From: CAXXOK01 sp964584315
GTDB lineage: Bacteria > Bacillota > Clostridia > Christensenellales > Aristaeellaceae
Reading direction: 5' to 3'
NCBI GenBank assembly: GCA_964584315.1
Contig: CAZOZO010000016.1
Location: forward strand, 1-64,000
DNA: 64,000 nt
Part shown: in pieces, positions 34,519 to 42,043 of the stretch
Layout of the letters: the number at the start of each line of letters is the position of its first letter
How positions within the stretch are numbered: position 1 is the stretch's first letter
Made by a program: the position numbers and the translations under genes
The notes under the pieces: model-generated
Databases searched by the model: none
Told to the model about the DNA's origin: nothing
The model's input: only the letters and a program-made list of their open reading frames with translations

Positions 34519-36041
34519 CACTGCCCACCGCCTTCCGCGATATCGATCGCCGTTTTGCCGTAGTAGCGGCACAGCGTAGGCCGCACGTCATAGAGCGCGT
34601 CCGCGGCCAGCAGATCCGCCATGAAAACCTTGGGCGTGCTGCTCACGGGGGCGAGCGTGACCACGGGCAGGGCCGGGTCGTTCAGCAGCTTTTCGCGCGC
34701 GGCCATCTCGCGGTCATACTGCGCGGCCTCGCCCGTCAGGATGGACAGCGCCGCCCTGCCGCCCGCCAGGTTCATGGGGCCGTAGAGCACATCGTCCGGC
34801 TGTTTGTAACCCAGGCAGCCCGTAAGCAGCAGGCACAGCGCGGCCAGCGTGAGACCGCGGCGCAGCGCGGGGGTCGGCGTCACGCGGGGCAGGCCCTTCG
34901 CCGCGCGCCTCCGCGCCAGCGCGCCCAACAGGTACGTTTCATAGCCGAGCAGCATGGCCAAAAAGCTGATATAGAACGTATTGATGGCCCGCCCGTCGCC
35001 CAGAAACACCCCCGCGTACAGCGGCGGCGTCAGCTGCGTGCAGAACAGGCACACGCCCGCCCCCAGCACGAGGACCGGGTGCCGGAAGCGCCGCGGGCTG
35101 GCTGCCGCGAGGCGGTACAGGATGGGCGCGATGAGCAGCAGCACCGCGAAAACCGGCAGCGTGAAAAAATCGCCCATCAGGGCCACGCCGTAATAAAAAG
35201 ACTTGAGCACCGCCACGGGTGCGGAGACCGTGGCGCCCAGCAGCCCCGCGCGCACCGCGTTGCCCGGGGCCGTCACGCTGTACAGGAAGCACGCGAGGAA
35301 CCACGCGGCCAGCGCGGCGTATATGAAGCGATACTTGTGCCTTCGCAGGAACGCAAATACCGCGACCCCCGCGTACACCAGCACGCCCATCAGCCCGCCG
35401 CTGTAGCTGCACCCGCCCTGCGCCGCCGTGAGCAAAAACAGGCACAGCACAAGCCACCCCGCGCCGCGCGTGGCTGTGGCCAGCCGCAGCATCAGCGCGA
35501 AGGAAACCGCCAGCATCGAATACAGGAACAGGTTGCTCACGCTACCGTTGAACCAGTAATATGCCTGCCCCGGATCCGGTATCAGCTGCGTGGCCACGAA
35601 CAGAAACAGCGATGTGATAACGGCCGTTTCGGCGCGCCCCGCGCCCAGCATCCGGCGGAACACCGTATGCAGCAAAAAGCCGAAGCCCAGCAGAAACGCC
35701 GTGAGCAGGAAAAACGTGGTCAGGTAATACAGCTGCTCTGAGAAGGTGCCGGGCTGCAAGGTGCTCAAAAATGTGCCGGTATAGTTGCCCTGCCACGTGT
35801 CGCGCACCCGCAGCGAGGTGTCCCACGCGGCACGAAGCGCCTGCAGGGGGCTTCGCGTTTGCAGCCACGCGGCGTGCACGTCGGCCGAAAAGTTGTAATC
35901 ATCATAATAGGGGTGGTTGTAAAAGGATATCGCGTACAGCGGAAGTACGGAAAAAACCAGCAGTAGTACGCAGAAAAGCGCCAGCCAGCGCATAGGGGGA
36001 ATGCGCCGCAGCCTTGCGCGAACTGCCATGGCAAGTTTCAT
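34518..36041 (-). CDS. DUF6056-type polytopic membrane protein, GT-C-like (copy 1)
   Basis: A 507-residue paralogue of the next gene. A signal-anchor helix (about 17-38) leads into YNHPYYDDYNFS (periplasmic loop 1 with DD), then about ten TM helices, VTAPGNAVRAG and FLGDGRAINTFY, and a C-terminal PDDVLYGPMNLAGGRAAL. The paired copies with different loops suggest two successive transfers or two acceptors. The start at 36041 follows GGGGGAG by 5 nt. First gene of the long operon, promoter at 36079-36108. Confidence 0.75.
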   Translation of the reverse strand: MKLAMAVRARLRRIPPMRWLALFCVLLLVFSVLPLYAISFYNHPYYDDYNFSADVHAAWLQTRSPLQALRAAWDTSLRVRDTWQGNYTGTFLSTLQPGTFSEQLYYLTTFFLLTAFLLGFGFLLHTVFRRMLGAGRAETAVITSLFLFVATQLIPDPGQAYYWFNGSVSNLFLYSMLAVSFALMLRLATATRGAGWLVLCLFLLTAAQGGCSYSGGLMGVLVYAGVAVFAFLRRHKYRFIYAALAAWFLACFLYSVTAPGNAVRAGLLGATVSAPVAVLKSFYYGVALMGDFFTLPVFAVLLLIAPILYRLAAASPRRFRHPVLVLGAGVCLFCTQLTPPLYAGVFLGDGRAINTFYISFLAMLLGYETYLLGALARRRAAKGLPRVTPTPALRRGLTLAALCLLLTGCLGYKQPDDVLYGPMNLAGGRAALSILTGEAAQYDREMAAREKLLNDPALPVVTLAPVSSTPKVFMADLLAADALYDVRPTLCRYYGKTAIDIAEGGGQ

Positions 36042-36078
36042 CCGTGCTCCCCCTTTCATCATATGACTCCAAAATAGA

Positions 36079-36108
36079 ATTATAGCATACCTGACAAGAA
36101 TTTGTCAC
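36079..36108 (-). promoter_or_regulatory. Promoter with embedded dyad for the DUF6056-Lux-type operon
   Basis: Minus strand GTGACA (36108-36103), an 18-nt spacer, and consensus TATAAT (36084-36079). A perfect inverted repeat TGACAA gaat TTGTCA (36092-36107) covers the -35 and the upstream spacer, a good place for a repressor to bind. Confidence 0.65.
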
Positions 36109-36174
36109 TACTGGCTGAAATGGGCGAACGCCGTCCGCCACGGCAGTGCCGGGTCCGCCATCGCAGCGTGCGCA

Positions 36175-36203
36175 TTGACGCGGCGGCGCGCGGGCGGTAT
36201 ACT
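36175..36203 (+). promoter_or_regulatory. Promoter for the EamA transporter
   Basis: TTGACG (36175-36180), a 17-nt spacer, TATACT (36198-36203), 31 nt before the ATG. It is divergent from the DUF6056 operon promoter. Confidence 0.8.
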
Positions 36204-36234
36204 GCCGCTAGTACCCACGAACGGAGGCGTACCC

Positions 36235-37146
36235 ATGCCCCACACGCCCGGCCCGCAAACCCCCGCGCGCACCGTCGGTTCAGCCGCGTTGGTCACGGCT
36301 GTCCTTGGCACTTCGCTGGCAACGCTATTTTACAAGCTCTCCTTCGCGACGGGTCTGCACCCCCTGTGGGTGAACGCCCTGCGCCTATTGCTCACGCTGC
36401 TTTTGATGGCGCCCATGACGCTTTTGCACCGCGGGCGGCGGCAGGCGCTGCTGCATGTGCCGCGCGCGGGCTTCTGGCTCAGTGCGCTCTCCGGCACGCT
36501 GCTGGCGATGCACTTTACGGCGTGGGCCATGGCCATGGCGATGACGGACGTGTTCGCCGCCTCGGCCATTTGGGGCACCTACCTGCTGATGACGGCGGCG
36601 CTCTCCGCGCGCATCCTGAAGGAGCGCACCTCTGGCGGGGCGGTCATCGGCATGGTGGTGGCCACGGCGGGCGTGGTGGTGTGCAACCTGGGCGCGGGGC
36701 CCGGCAAGCTGGGCGGCAACCTGATGGCGCTGCTGGCCGCGCTTTTGCAGGCGCTGTATACCCTGTGCGGGCGCAAGGCGCGCGAGACAATGGATACCAA
36801 CACCTACACGGCCATCGTGTATGGGTTCACGTTTTTCTGGATGACGGTGTTCGCGCTGGTGCCGGGCATCCCGCTCACGAGTTTCAAGGTGGATAACGTG
36901 CTGTGGGCGCTGTGTTTGGCGGTGTTCTGCACGCTGCTGGGGCATACGATGCTCAGCATGTCGCTCAAGTATTTCAAGGCTCCGTTCGTCTCGGCGGTCA
37001 TGCTGATCACGGTGGTCACGGGCCCGCTGATCGTGTTTCTGGTGCTGGGCGACATGCCCACGGCATACACGTTCATCGGCGGCTGCGTGATCCTCGCAGG
37101 GCTTGCGTGGTACCTGTGGATGGAAAGCAGGCAGAATGGTGGTTAA
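36235..37146 (+). CDS. EamA/DMT family transporter
   Basis: A 303-residue, ten-TM drug/metabolite transporter made of two EamA repeats. Repeat 1 covers about 18-140 (LHPLWVNALRLLLTLLL, MTDVFAASAIWGTYLLM) and repeat 2 about 160-295 (LLAALLQALYTLCGRKARE, APFVSAVMLITVVTGPLIVF, FIGGCVILAGLAWYLW). Likely exports an amino acid or metabolite; the substrate is unknown. ACGGAGG is 6-7 nt before the chosen ATG; an upstream in-frame ATG at 36175 overlaps the promoter and was rejected. Confidence 0.88.
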   Translation: MPHTPGPQTPARTVGSAALVTAVLGTSLATLFYKLSFATGLHPLWVNALRLLLTLLLMAPMTLLHRGRRQALLHVPRAGFWLSALSGTLLAMHFTAWAMAMAMTDVFAASAIWGTYLLMTAALSARILKERTSGGAVIGMVVATAGVVVCNLGAGPGKLGGNLMALLAALLQALYTLCGRKARETMDTNTYTAIVYGFTFFWMTVFALVPGIPLTSFKVDNVLWALCLAVFCTLLGHTMLSMSLKYFKAPFVSAVMLITVVTGPLIVFLVLGDMPTAYTFIGGCVILAGLAWYLWMESRQNGG

Positions 37147-37262
37147 AAGCTACGGGATAGAGCCCGAAAATAAATGCAAGTAAAGGCCCAAAAGTAACCA
37201 TATTGTAACTCATCATAAGTATAATATTGTATGTTCTGGCGGTATGGGAAAAACTGCCAAAA

Positions 37263-37297
37263 TAGACACACACACCTTGGAGAAGTGTGAGTGTCTA
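37263..37297 (+). other. Hairpin in the AT-rich island upstream of peptide 1
   Basis: TAGACACACACAC (37263-37275) pairs with GTGTGAGTGTCTA (37285-37297) with one internal mismatch. It lies 100 nt before the first small peptide. It could be a leader structure or part of a mobile remnant. Confidence 0.5.
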
Positions 37298-37395
37298 CGC
37301 TTCAATATTGTATTGTGGCGCTGTGTTGTACGACAGATACAGTATACAGACACAATACACACTTGTCAACAGGATTTTTTGAAAGGTGTGTTGTC

Positions 37396-37497
37396 TTGAA
37401 GAAAGAGAATTGCATGCTTTGGATTGCAATAATCGGATCGTTTGCCAGTGTGGTGGGGCTTGTTGTGGGTATCGTTTCTCTGTCAATGATGAAGTAA
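37396..37497 (+). CDS. Small hydrophobic membrane peptide 1
   Basis: A 33-residue peptide initiated by TTG, 9 nt after AAAGG, reading LKKENCMLWIAIIG in its first part. It has one membrane-spanning helix (about 8-29) ending SMMK. An internal ATG (37414) would give a 27-residue version with poorer ribosome-binding. The surroundings are about 40% GC against a roughly 65% background, so it was probably acquired. It resembles single-TM toxin, bacteriocin-like or regulatory peptides only in general features; no family is recognised. Confidence 0.5.
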   Translation: MKKENCMLWIAIIGSFASVVGLVVGIVSLSMMK

Positions 37498-37510
37498 CGC
37501 TAACGAGAAA

Positions 37511-37539
37511 CCCGAGGGCGATTTTCCCTAACCCTCGGG
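37511..37539 (+). other. Hairpin between the two small peptide genes
   Basis: CCCGAGGG (37511-37518) / CCCTCGGG (37532-37539) with a 13-nt loop and no T-tract. It may be an mRNA stabiliser or processing site rather than a terminator. Confidence 0.5.
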
Positions 37540-37566
37540 CGTCAGTAACATGAGGAGAAGATTTTG

Positions 37567-37671
37567 TTGAAAACCTTGTTAATCGTCCAATGTATTATGA
37601 GTGCAATTTCACTCGTTGCATTTATAATAATAATGAAGGGTGTATTATCCAAAGGAAATACTGATAATTGA
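37567..37671 (+). CDS. Small hydrophobic membrane peptide 2
   Basis: A 34-residue peptide, also TTG-initiated, 11 nt after GAGGAG (37552-37557). It reads LKTLLIVQC at the start, has a single TM helix (about 3-24), and ends KGVLSKGNTDN. Same size, start codon and topology as peptide 1, but the sequences are not obviously homologous. The region is AT-rich. An intrinsic terminator follows about 110 nt later. No family recognised. Confidence 0.5.
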   Translation: MKTLLIVQCIMSAISLVAFIIIMKGVLSKGNTDN

Positions 37672-37781
37672 TTAGTAAGAAGTTGTAAGGTTCATCCCTG
37701 ACTTAGGAACTATTATTCATCGCATATGATTTCAGAATCGCGGTACATTACAATATCAAAGACACGCCTCGCTGTAATGTC
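37672..37781. other. AT-rich segment with an 8-bp inverted repeat
   Basis: ACATTACA (37745-37752) and TGTAATGT (37773-37780) form an inverted repeat 20 nt apart, just upstream of the terminator. No gene is seen. It could be an operator or the remnant end of an insertion. Confidence 0.4.
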
Positions 37782-37816
37782 AAGAACGGAATCACTTGAT
37801 TAGTGATTCCGTTCTT
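37782..37816. terminator. Bidirectional terminator between the peptide island and the his operon
   Basis: A perfect 14-bp stem AAGAACGGAATCAC (37782-37795) / GTGATTCCGTTCTT (37803-37816) with a 7-nt loop. The plus side continues TATT. It lies 10 nt past the histidinol-phosphatase stop. Confidence 0.85.
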
Positions 37817-37826
37817 TATTGCACGG

Positions 37827-38690
37827 CTACAGCGGTACTTCCTCCCACATGTCCTTTGCGAACTTGCCGCTCAGGCGCAGCGCAGATGTCCACCCACGGC
37901 TTTTGAGCCAAACCTGCGTTTCGTCAAACGCGCAATCCAGGTGACGCGCGTCGTGGCAGTCGCTCGTCAGGGTGATGTGCCCGCCCATGTCGCGCCACGC
38001 ATCCAGCAAAAACGCCGCCGGATAGGGCATCGTGTCGTACCCGCGGGCAATGTTGCCGGTGTTCACTTCCAAAAGCGGACATCCCTTGCGCGCCTGCGCC
38101 AGCGCGGCCAGCGCGGCCTCGCGGTAGGCGGGCGACGCCGTATCCAGCCCGATCTGCGCGGCGTACTTGCGCACCAGGTCGAAATGGCCGATGATATCCG
38201 GCCTGTCCGCCTCGATGGTCGCGCCGTGCATGCGGTAATATTCAGCGGCCATGGCCTGCGCATCACCGCCGAAGCGCTCGCCCACGCAGCGTTTCAGCAG
38301 CTCCGGCGAGCCGTCCACCGCCACCCACGCGCCGTCCAGCGGTTCGGGAAAGTAGTGCGTGGAGCCGATCAGGTAATCGCAGTCCCTACGGTTTTTTTCC
38401 TTTTCCTCCGCGGGCACCAGCGCGTCCTGCTCCAGCCCGACCCAGATGCGGGGCGTGCCCATATCGTAGTTGACGATCTGCGCCATCGCCTGCGGCACGC
38501 GAAGCTGCAAATGGTACTGTTGCTGGTTTTCTTTGCTCATGCAGTACTGCCAGTCAAAGCCCTGCATGGCGTGCCCGCTGAAGCCCAGGCTCACGAAATG
38601 CAGGCGCTTGGCCGCAGCCAGCTGCTGGCCGATGGTGCTCTGCCCGTCGCAAAACGTCGTGTGCGTGTGCGCGTTGGAGAGGAATTTCAT
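37827..38690 (-). CDS. hisJ: Histidinol-phosphatase, PHP family
   Basis: A 287-residue metal-dependent phosphatase for L-histidinol phosphate, the step before HisD. PHP motifs NAHTHTTFCDG (about 6-16), SLGFSGHA (about 34-41), GLEQDAL, GSTHYF, IIGHFDL, LEVNTGN and SDCHDA supply the trinuclear metal ligands. The gene ends the his operon and overlaps hisIE by 4 nt. The symbol hisJ follows common automated naming (hisK in Bacillus). Confidence 0.9.
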   Translation of the reverse strand: MKFLSNAHTHTTFCDGQSTIGQQLAAAKRLHFVSLGFSGHAMQGFDWQYCMSKENQQQYHLQLRVPQAMAQIVNYDMGTPRIWVGLEQDALVPAEEKEKNRRDCDYLIGSTHYFPEPLDGAWVAVDGSPELLKRCVGERFGGDAQAMAAEYYRMHGATIEADRPDIIGHFDLVRKYAAQIGLDTASPAYREAALAALAQARKGCPLLEVNTGNIARGYDTMPYPAAFLLDAWRDMGGHITLTSDCHDARHLDCAFDETQVWLKSRGWTSALRLSGKFAKDMWEEVPL

Positions 38691-39343
38691 TGCATGCGCT
38701 CCTGCTTTACCTTGTGGTCGATCACGTGGCGCTTGGCCAGCTCGCGCACCACATCCTCAAAGGAAAGGCCCATATCGGCCATCAGCACCATGGCATGGTA
38801 GGCAAGGTCGCCCAGCTCGTAGAGCGTCTCGGCTTTGTCGCCCTTCGCCCCGGCGATGATCACCTCGGTGCTCTCCTCCCCCACCTTTTTGAGGATCTTC
38901 TCCCGCCCCTTCTGGAACAGGTAGGTGGTATAGCTGCCCTCCTTGGGCGCGTCGCGGCGCCCTTCAATCAGCGTGAGCAGGTCGGGCAGGGCGAAGGGCT
39001 TGACCTCCGCGTCCTCGTACAGCTCTTCAAAAAAGCAGCTCTCTGCGCCGGTGTGGCAGGCAGGGCCGGCCTTTTTGACCAGCGCGACCAGCGCGTCGCC
39101 GTCGCAATCCGCGCGCAGCGCCACGATCCTTTGCACGTTGCCGCTGGTTTCGCCCTTGCGCCACAGCTTTTGGCGGTTGCGGCTGTAAAAGCAGGTGTGG
39201 CCCTCTTCAAGGCTGATGCGAAGGCTCTCGCGGTTCATATAGGCGAGGGTGAGCACTTCCAGCGTCACGTAGTCCTGCACCACCACGGGGATCAGCCCCG
39301 CGGCGTCAAACTTGAGCTTTGCTTCGATCTCCTCAAACGTCAT
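38687..39343 (-). CDS. hisIE: Bifunctional phosphoribosyl-AMP cyclohydrolase / phosphoribosyl-ATP pyrophosphatase
   Basis: A 218-residue fusion catalysing steps 2 and 3 of histidine synthesis. The HisI part (about 1-115) has VLTLAYMNRES, CFYSRNRQKLWRKGETSGN, the acidic DCDGDA and CHTGAESCFF zinc-site motifs. The HisE part (about 122-218) has KEGSYTTYLF, KKVGEESTEVIIA and ELGDLAYH. Starts 12 nt after the hisF stop. Confidence 0.96.
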   Translation of the reverse strand: MTFEEIEAKLKFDAAGLIPVVVQDYVTLEVLTLAYMNRESLRISLEEGHTCFYSRNRQKLWRKGETSGNVQRIVALRADCDGDALVALVKKAGPACHTGAESCFFEELYEDAEVKPFALPDLLTLIEGRRDAPKEGSYTTYLFQKGREKILKKVGEESTEVIIAGAKGDKAETLYELGDLAYHAMVLMADMGLSFEDVVRELAKRHVIDHKVKQERMQ

Positions 39344-39355
39344 GGTTTGCCTCCC

Positions 39356-40111
39356 TCACAGGCGCATGGGCACGCCGTTGTCACTTAAGTATTTCTTGAG
39401 CTCGCGAATGTCCACCTCGCGGCTGTGGAAAATGCTGGCCGCAAGGCCCGCGTCCACCCGGGGCTGCTTGAACAGTTCGACAAAGTCCTCCCGTTTGCCT
39501 GCGCCGCCGCTGGCGATGAGCGGCAGGTTGACGGCTTCGCCGATGGCCGCGAGCATTTCCAGATCGAACCCGCCGCGCACGCCGTCGGTGTCGATGCTGT
39601 TGACCACCACCTCGCCCGCGCCGTGGGCCTCGCCGTACTTGACCCATTCGATGGCATCCAGCCCCGTATCCTCGCGCCCGCCCTTGGCGAACACATGGAA
39701 CGCGCCGTTTACGCGCCTTACGTCCATCGACAGCACCACGCACTGGTCGCCGTATCGCTTGGCCGCCTCGCCGATGAGCGACGGGTTCCGGATCGCGCCG
39801 GAGTTCACGCTCACCTTGTCCGCGCCACACTTCAAAACACGGTCAAAATCGTCCAGCGTATTGATACTGCCGCCCACCGTGAGGGGGATGAACACCTCCG
39901 CCGCCACGAGCCGGAGCGCGTCCGCAAACAGCGGCCTGCCCTCAAAGCTGGCGGTGATGTCGTAAAACACCAGCTCGTCCGCGCCGGAGTCATTGTAGAA
40001 ACGGGCGAGGGCCACGGGGTCGTCCACGTCGCGCAAACCTTCAAAATTCACGCCCTTGACCACGCGGCCGTTCCGCACGTCCAAGCAGGGGATGATGCGC
40101 TTGGTCAGCAT
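39356..40111 (-). CDS. hisF: Imidazole glycerol phosphate synthase, cyclase subunit
   Basis: A 251-residue (beta/alpha)8 barrel that closes the imidazole ring, partner of HisH. KRIIPCLDVRNGRVVKGVNF (D11 acid/base) at the N-terminus, LTVGGSINTLDDF (about 77-89), SVNSGAI, and the LIASGGAGKREDF phosphate site are present. It overlaps hisA by 7 nt. Confidence 0.97.
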   Translation of the reverse strand: MLTKRIIPCLDVRNGRVVKGVNFEGLRDVDDPVALARFYNDSGADELVFYDITASFEGRPLFADALRLVAAEVFIPLTVGGSINTLDDFDRVLKCGADKVSVNSGAIRNPSLIGEAAKRYGDQCVVLSMDVRRVNGAFHVFAKGGREDTGLDAIEWVKYGEAHGAGEVVVNSIDTDGVRGGFDLEMLAAIGEAVNLPLIASGGAGKREDFVELFKQPRVDAGLAASIFHSREVDIRELKKYLSDNGVPMRL

Positions 40112-40833
40112 GGCTCCACCTCCCCGCGCGCCACTTGCAGCGCGCGTTTCAAATCCAGCCTGCCCGCATAGAGCGCCTTGCCCACGATGGCCCCGTACAC
40201 GCCCATGTCGCGCAGGCGGGCGATCTCACCCTCGCTGGTCACGCCGCCGCTGGCGATCACGTTGAGGCCGGGTATCGCGTTCAGCCGCTCATACGCGCCA
40301 AGGTTCGCGCCGGAGAGCAGCCCATCCTTGCCGATGTCGGTATAGATGACGGCCTTGATGCCCACGTCCACAAGCCGGCGGCAAAAATCAAAACTCTCCA
40401 CATCGGTCACGGTCTTCCACCCATGAATGGCCACGAAGCCGTCCTTCGCGTCCACGCCCACGGCCAGCTTTTCGCCGTACTTCCGCCCCATGCGGGCGGT
40501 AAAGTCAAAATCCGTCACGGCCACGGTGCCAAGGATGGCACGCCTCACGCCCAGCGACAACACCGCGTCGATATCCGCCTCGGTGCGGATGCCGCCGCCC
40601 GTCTGCACGAACAGCGGCAGCTTGCATAGCTGGCCGATGGTCGCGCGGTTTTGCGGGTCGCCGCTCTTGGCCGCGTCCAGATCCACGGTGTGCAGGTATT
40701 CCGCGCCCGCGGCCACAAAGCCCTCGGCCACGGCCACGGGGTCGCTCCCGTATACGGTCATCTGGTCGTAATCGCCCTGGGTCAGGCGCACAACGCGCCC
40801 GCCGCTCAGGTCAATGGCGGGAAACAGGCGCAT
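40105..40833 (-). CDS. hisA: ProFAR isomerase
   Basis: A 242-residue (beta/alpha)8 barrel catalysing the Amadori rearrangement of ProFAR to PRFAR. PAIDLSGGRVVRLTQGD with the catalytic Asp (about residue 7), TGGGIRTEADIDA, YTDIGKDGLLSG with the second Asp, and VIASGGVTSEGEI are visible. The ATG overlaps the hisH stop by 1 nt (TGATG), which set the start; the longer frame upstream runs into hisH. Confidence 0.97.
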   Translation of the reverse strand: MRLFPAIDLSGGRVVRLTQGDYDQMTVYGSDPVAVAEGFVAAGAEYLHTVDLDAAKSGDPQNRATIGQLCKLPLFVQTGGGIRTEADIDAVLSLGVRRAILGTVAVTDFDFTARMGRKYGEKLAVGVDAKDGFVAIHGWKTVTDVESFDFCRRLVDVGIKAVIYTDIGKDGLLSGANLGAYERLNAIPGLNVIASGGVTSEGEIARLRDMGVYGAIVGKALYAGRLDLKRALQVARGEVEPC

Positions 40834-41447
40834 CACGCAGCCCCCTTCGCAAACGCGGCCAGGATGGAAAGGCCCACCGCGCCACTCTTTTCGGGGTGGA
40901 ACTGCGTGCCGCACACGTTGCCGTTACGCACCACACCGGGCACATCCGCGCCATAGCGCGAGGTGGCGACCAGCGCGTCTTCGCAGCCTGTGGCGTAAAA
41001 GCTGTGCACGTAGTACACATAATCGCCCTGCTTCACATCCCGCATCAGCGGGTCGCCCGGCTTGCAAATATCGAGGCTGTTCCAGCCCATATGCGGCACC
41101 TTGAGGCCGCCCGCCACCGGCGAAAGCGATACCACCTGCCCAGGGATCAGCCCCAGTCCTTTGTGCGTGCCGTATTCCAGCCCCTCGTCAAAGAGCAGCT
41201 GCATCCCAAGGCACACGCCCATCAGCGGCTTGCCCTCGCCCGCCAGCGCGCGCAGCAGCGCGTCCAGCTTAAGCTCGCGCAGCTTTGCCGCCGCGTCGCC
41301 AAACGCGCCCACGCCCGGCAGGATGATGCGCTCCGCCGCGCGAAGCGTTTGCTCGTCGCGGGTGACGGTCGCCTCCGCGCCGATGTGCGCCAGCGAGCAC
41401 CCAAGCGAGTAGAGGTTGCCCACGCCGTAATCCACGATTGCGATCAT
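40833..41447 (-). CDS. hisH: Imidazole glycerol phosphate synthase, glutaminase subunit
   Basis: A 204-residue class I glutamine amidotransferase. The triad shows as GVCLGMQLLF (nucleophile Cys about 79), and GTQFHPEKSG (His and Glu near 182-184). ILPGVGAFGDA is the oxyanion-strand motif. It delivers ammonia to HisF. It overlaps hisB by 4 nt. Confidence 0.97.
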   Translation of the reverse strand: MIAIVDYGVGNLYSLGCSLAHIGAEATVTRDEQTLRAAERIILPGVGAFGDAAAKLRELKLDALLRALAGEGKPLMGVCLGMQLLFDEGLEYGTHKGLGLIPGQVVSLSPVAGGLKVPHMGWNSLDICKPGDPLMRDVKQGDYVYYVHSFYATGCEDALVATSRYGADVPGVVRNGNVCGTQFHPEKSGAVGLSILAAFAKGAA

Positions 41448-42043
41448 GCTTTGCCTCCAAGCGTCCCCTTTGTGGAGGGGATCTCGTCCTTCGCGGCGGG
41501 GTCGATGGCGGCGGCGGCACGCAGCGCGCGCGCCACGGCCTTGAACACGCCCTCGATGATATGGTGGCTGTTCTCGCCCGCGAGTTTTCGCACATGCAGG
41601 GTGATGCGCGCCTCGCGCACCAGCGCGAGGAAAAACTCCTTGGCAAGCTCGGTGTCAAACGTGCCCACCTTGTCCGCGGGGGTAGACGCGTCGTAGCAGA
41701 GCGTCGCCCGCCCGCTCAAATCCACCGCCGCGAGGATCAGCGCCTCGTCCATCGGCAGGGTGATATCGCCATAGCGGGTCACGCCGCGCAGGTCGCCCAG
41801 TGCCGCGGCGAGCGCCTGCCCCAACGCGATGCCGATATCCTCCACGGTGTGGTGGTCGTCCACCCGCGTGTCGCCCTTGCAGGTTACCCGCAGGTCGAAG
41901 CGGGCGTGCCGCGCAAGGAGCGTCAGCATATGGTCGAGGAAGCCGCAGCCAGTGCCTATCTCCCCCGCGCCGCGCCCGTCGAGGTTCAGGGTAAGAGTTA
42001 CGTCGGTCTCCGCCGTCTTGCGGGCGATGGTTGCCTGCCTCAT
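41444..42043 (-). CDS. hisB: Imidazoleglycerol-phosphate dehydratase
   Basis: A 199-residue monofunctional dehydratase. The manganese-binding DHHTVEDIGIALG (about 63-75), GFLDHMLTLLARH (about 34-46) and C-terminal ENSHHIIEGVFKA are conserved. No fused phosphatase domain is present, consistent with the separate hisJ. It overlaps hisC by 4 nt. Confidence 0.97.
   Translation of the reverse strand: MRQATIARKTAETDVTLTLNLDGRGAGEIGTGCGFLDHMLTLLARHARFDLRVTCKGDTRVDDHHTVEDIGIALGQALAAALGDLRGVTRYGDITLPMDEALILAAVDLSGRATLCYDASTPADKVGTFDTELAKEFFLALVREARITLHVRKLAGENSHHIIEGVFKAVARALRAAAAIDPAAKDEIPSTKGTLGGKA

Noticed and set aside
37203..37225. Promoter TTGTAA / TATAAT in the AT-rich island
   Set aside because: Both hexamers are good but only 11 nt apart, which is too close for sigma-A. 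AT-richness makes chance matches likely.
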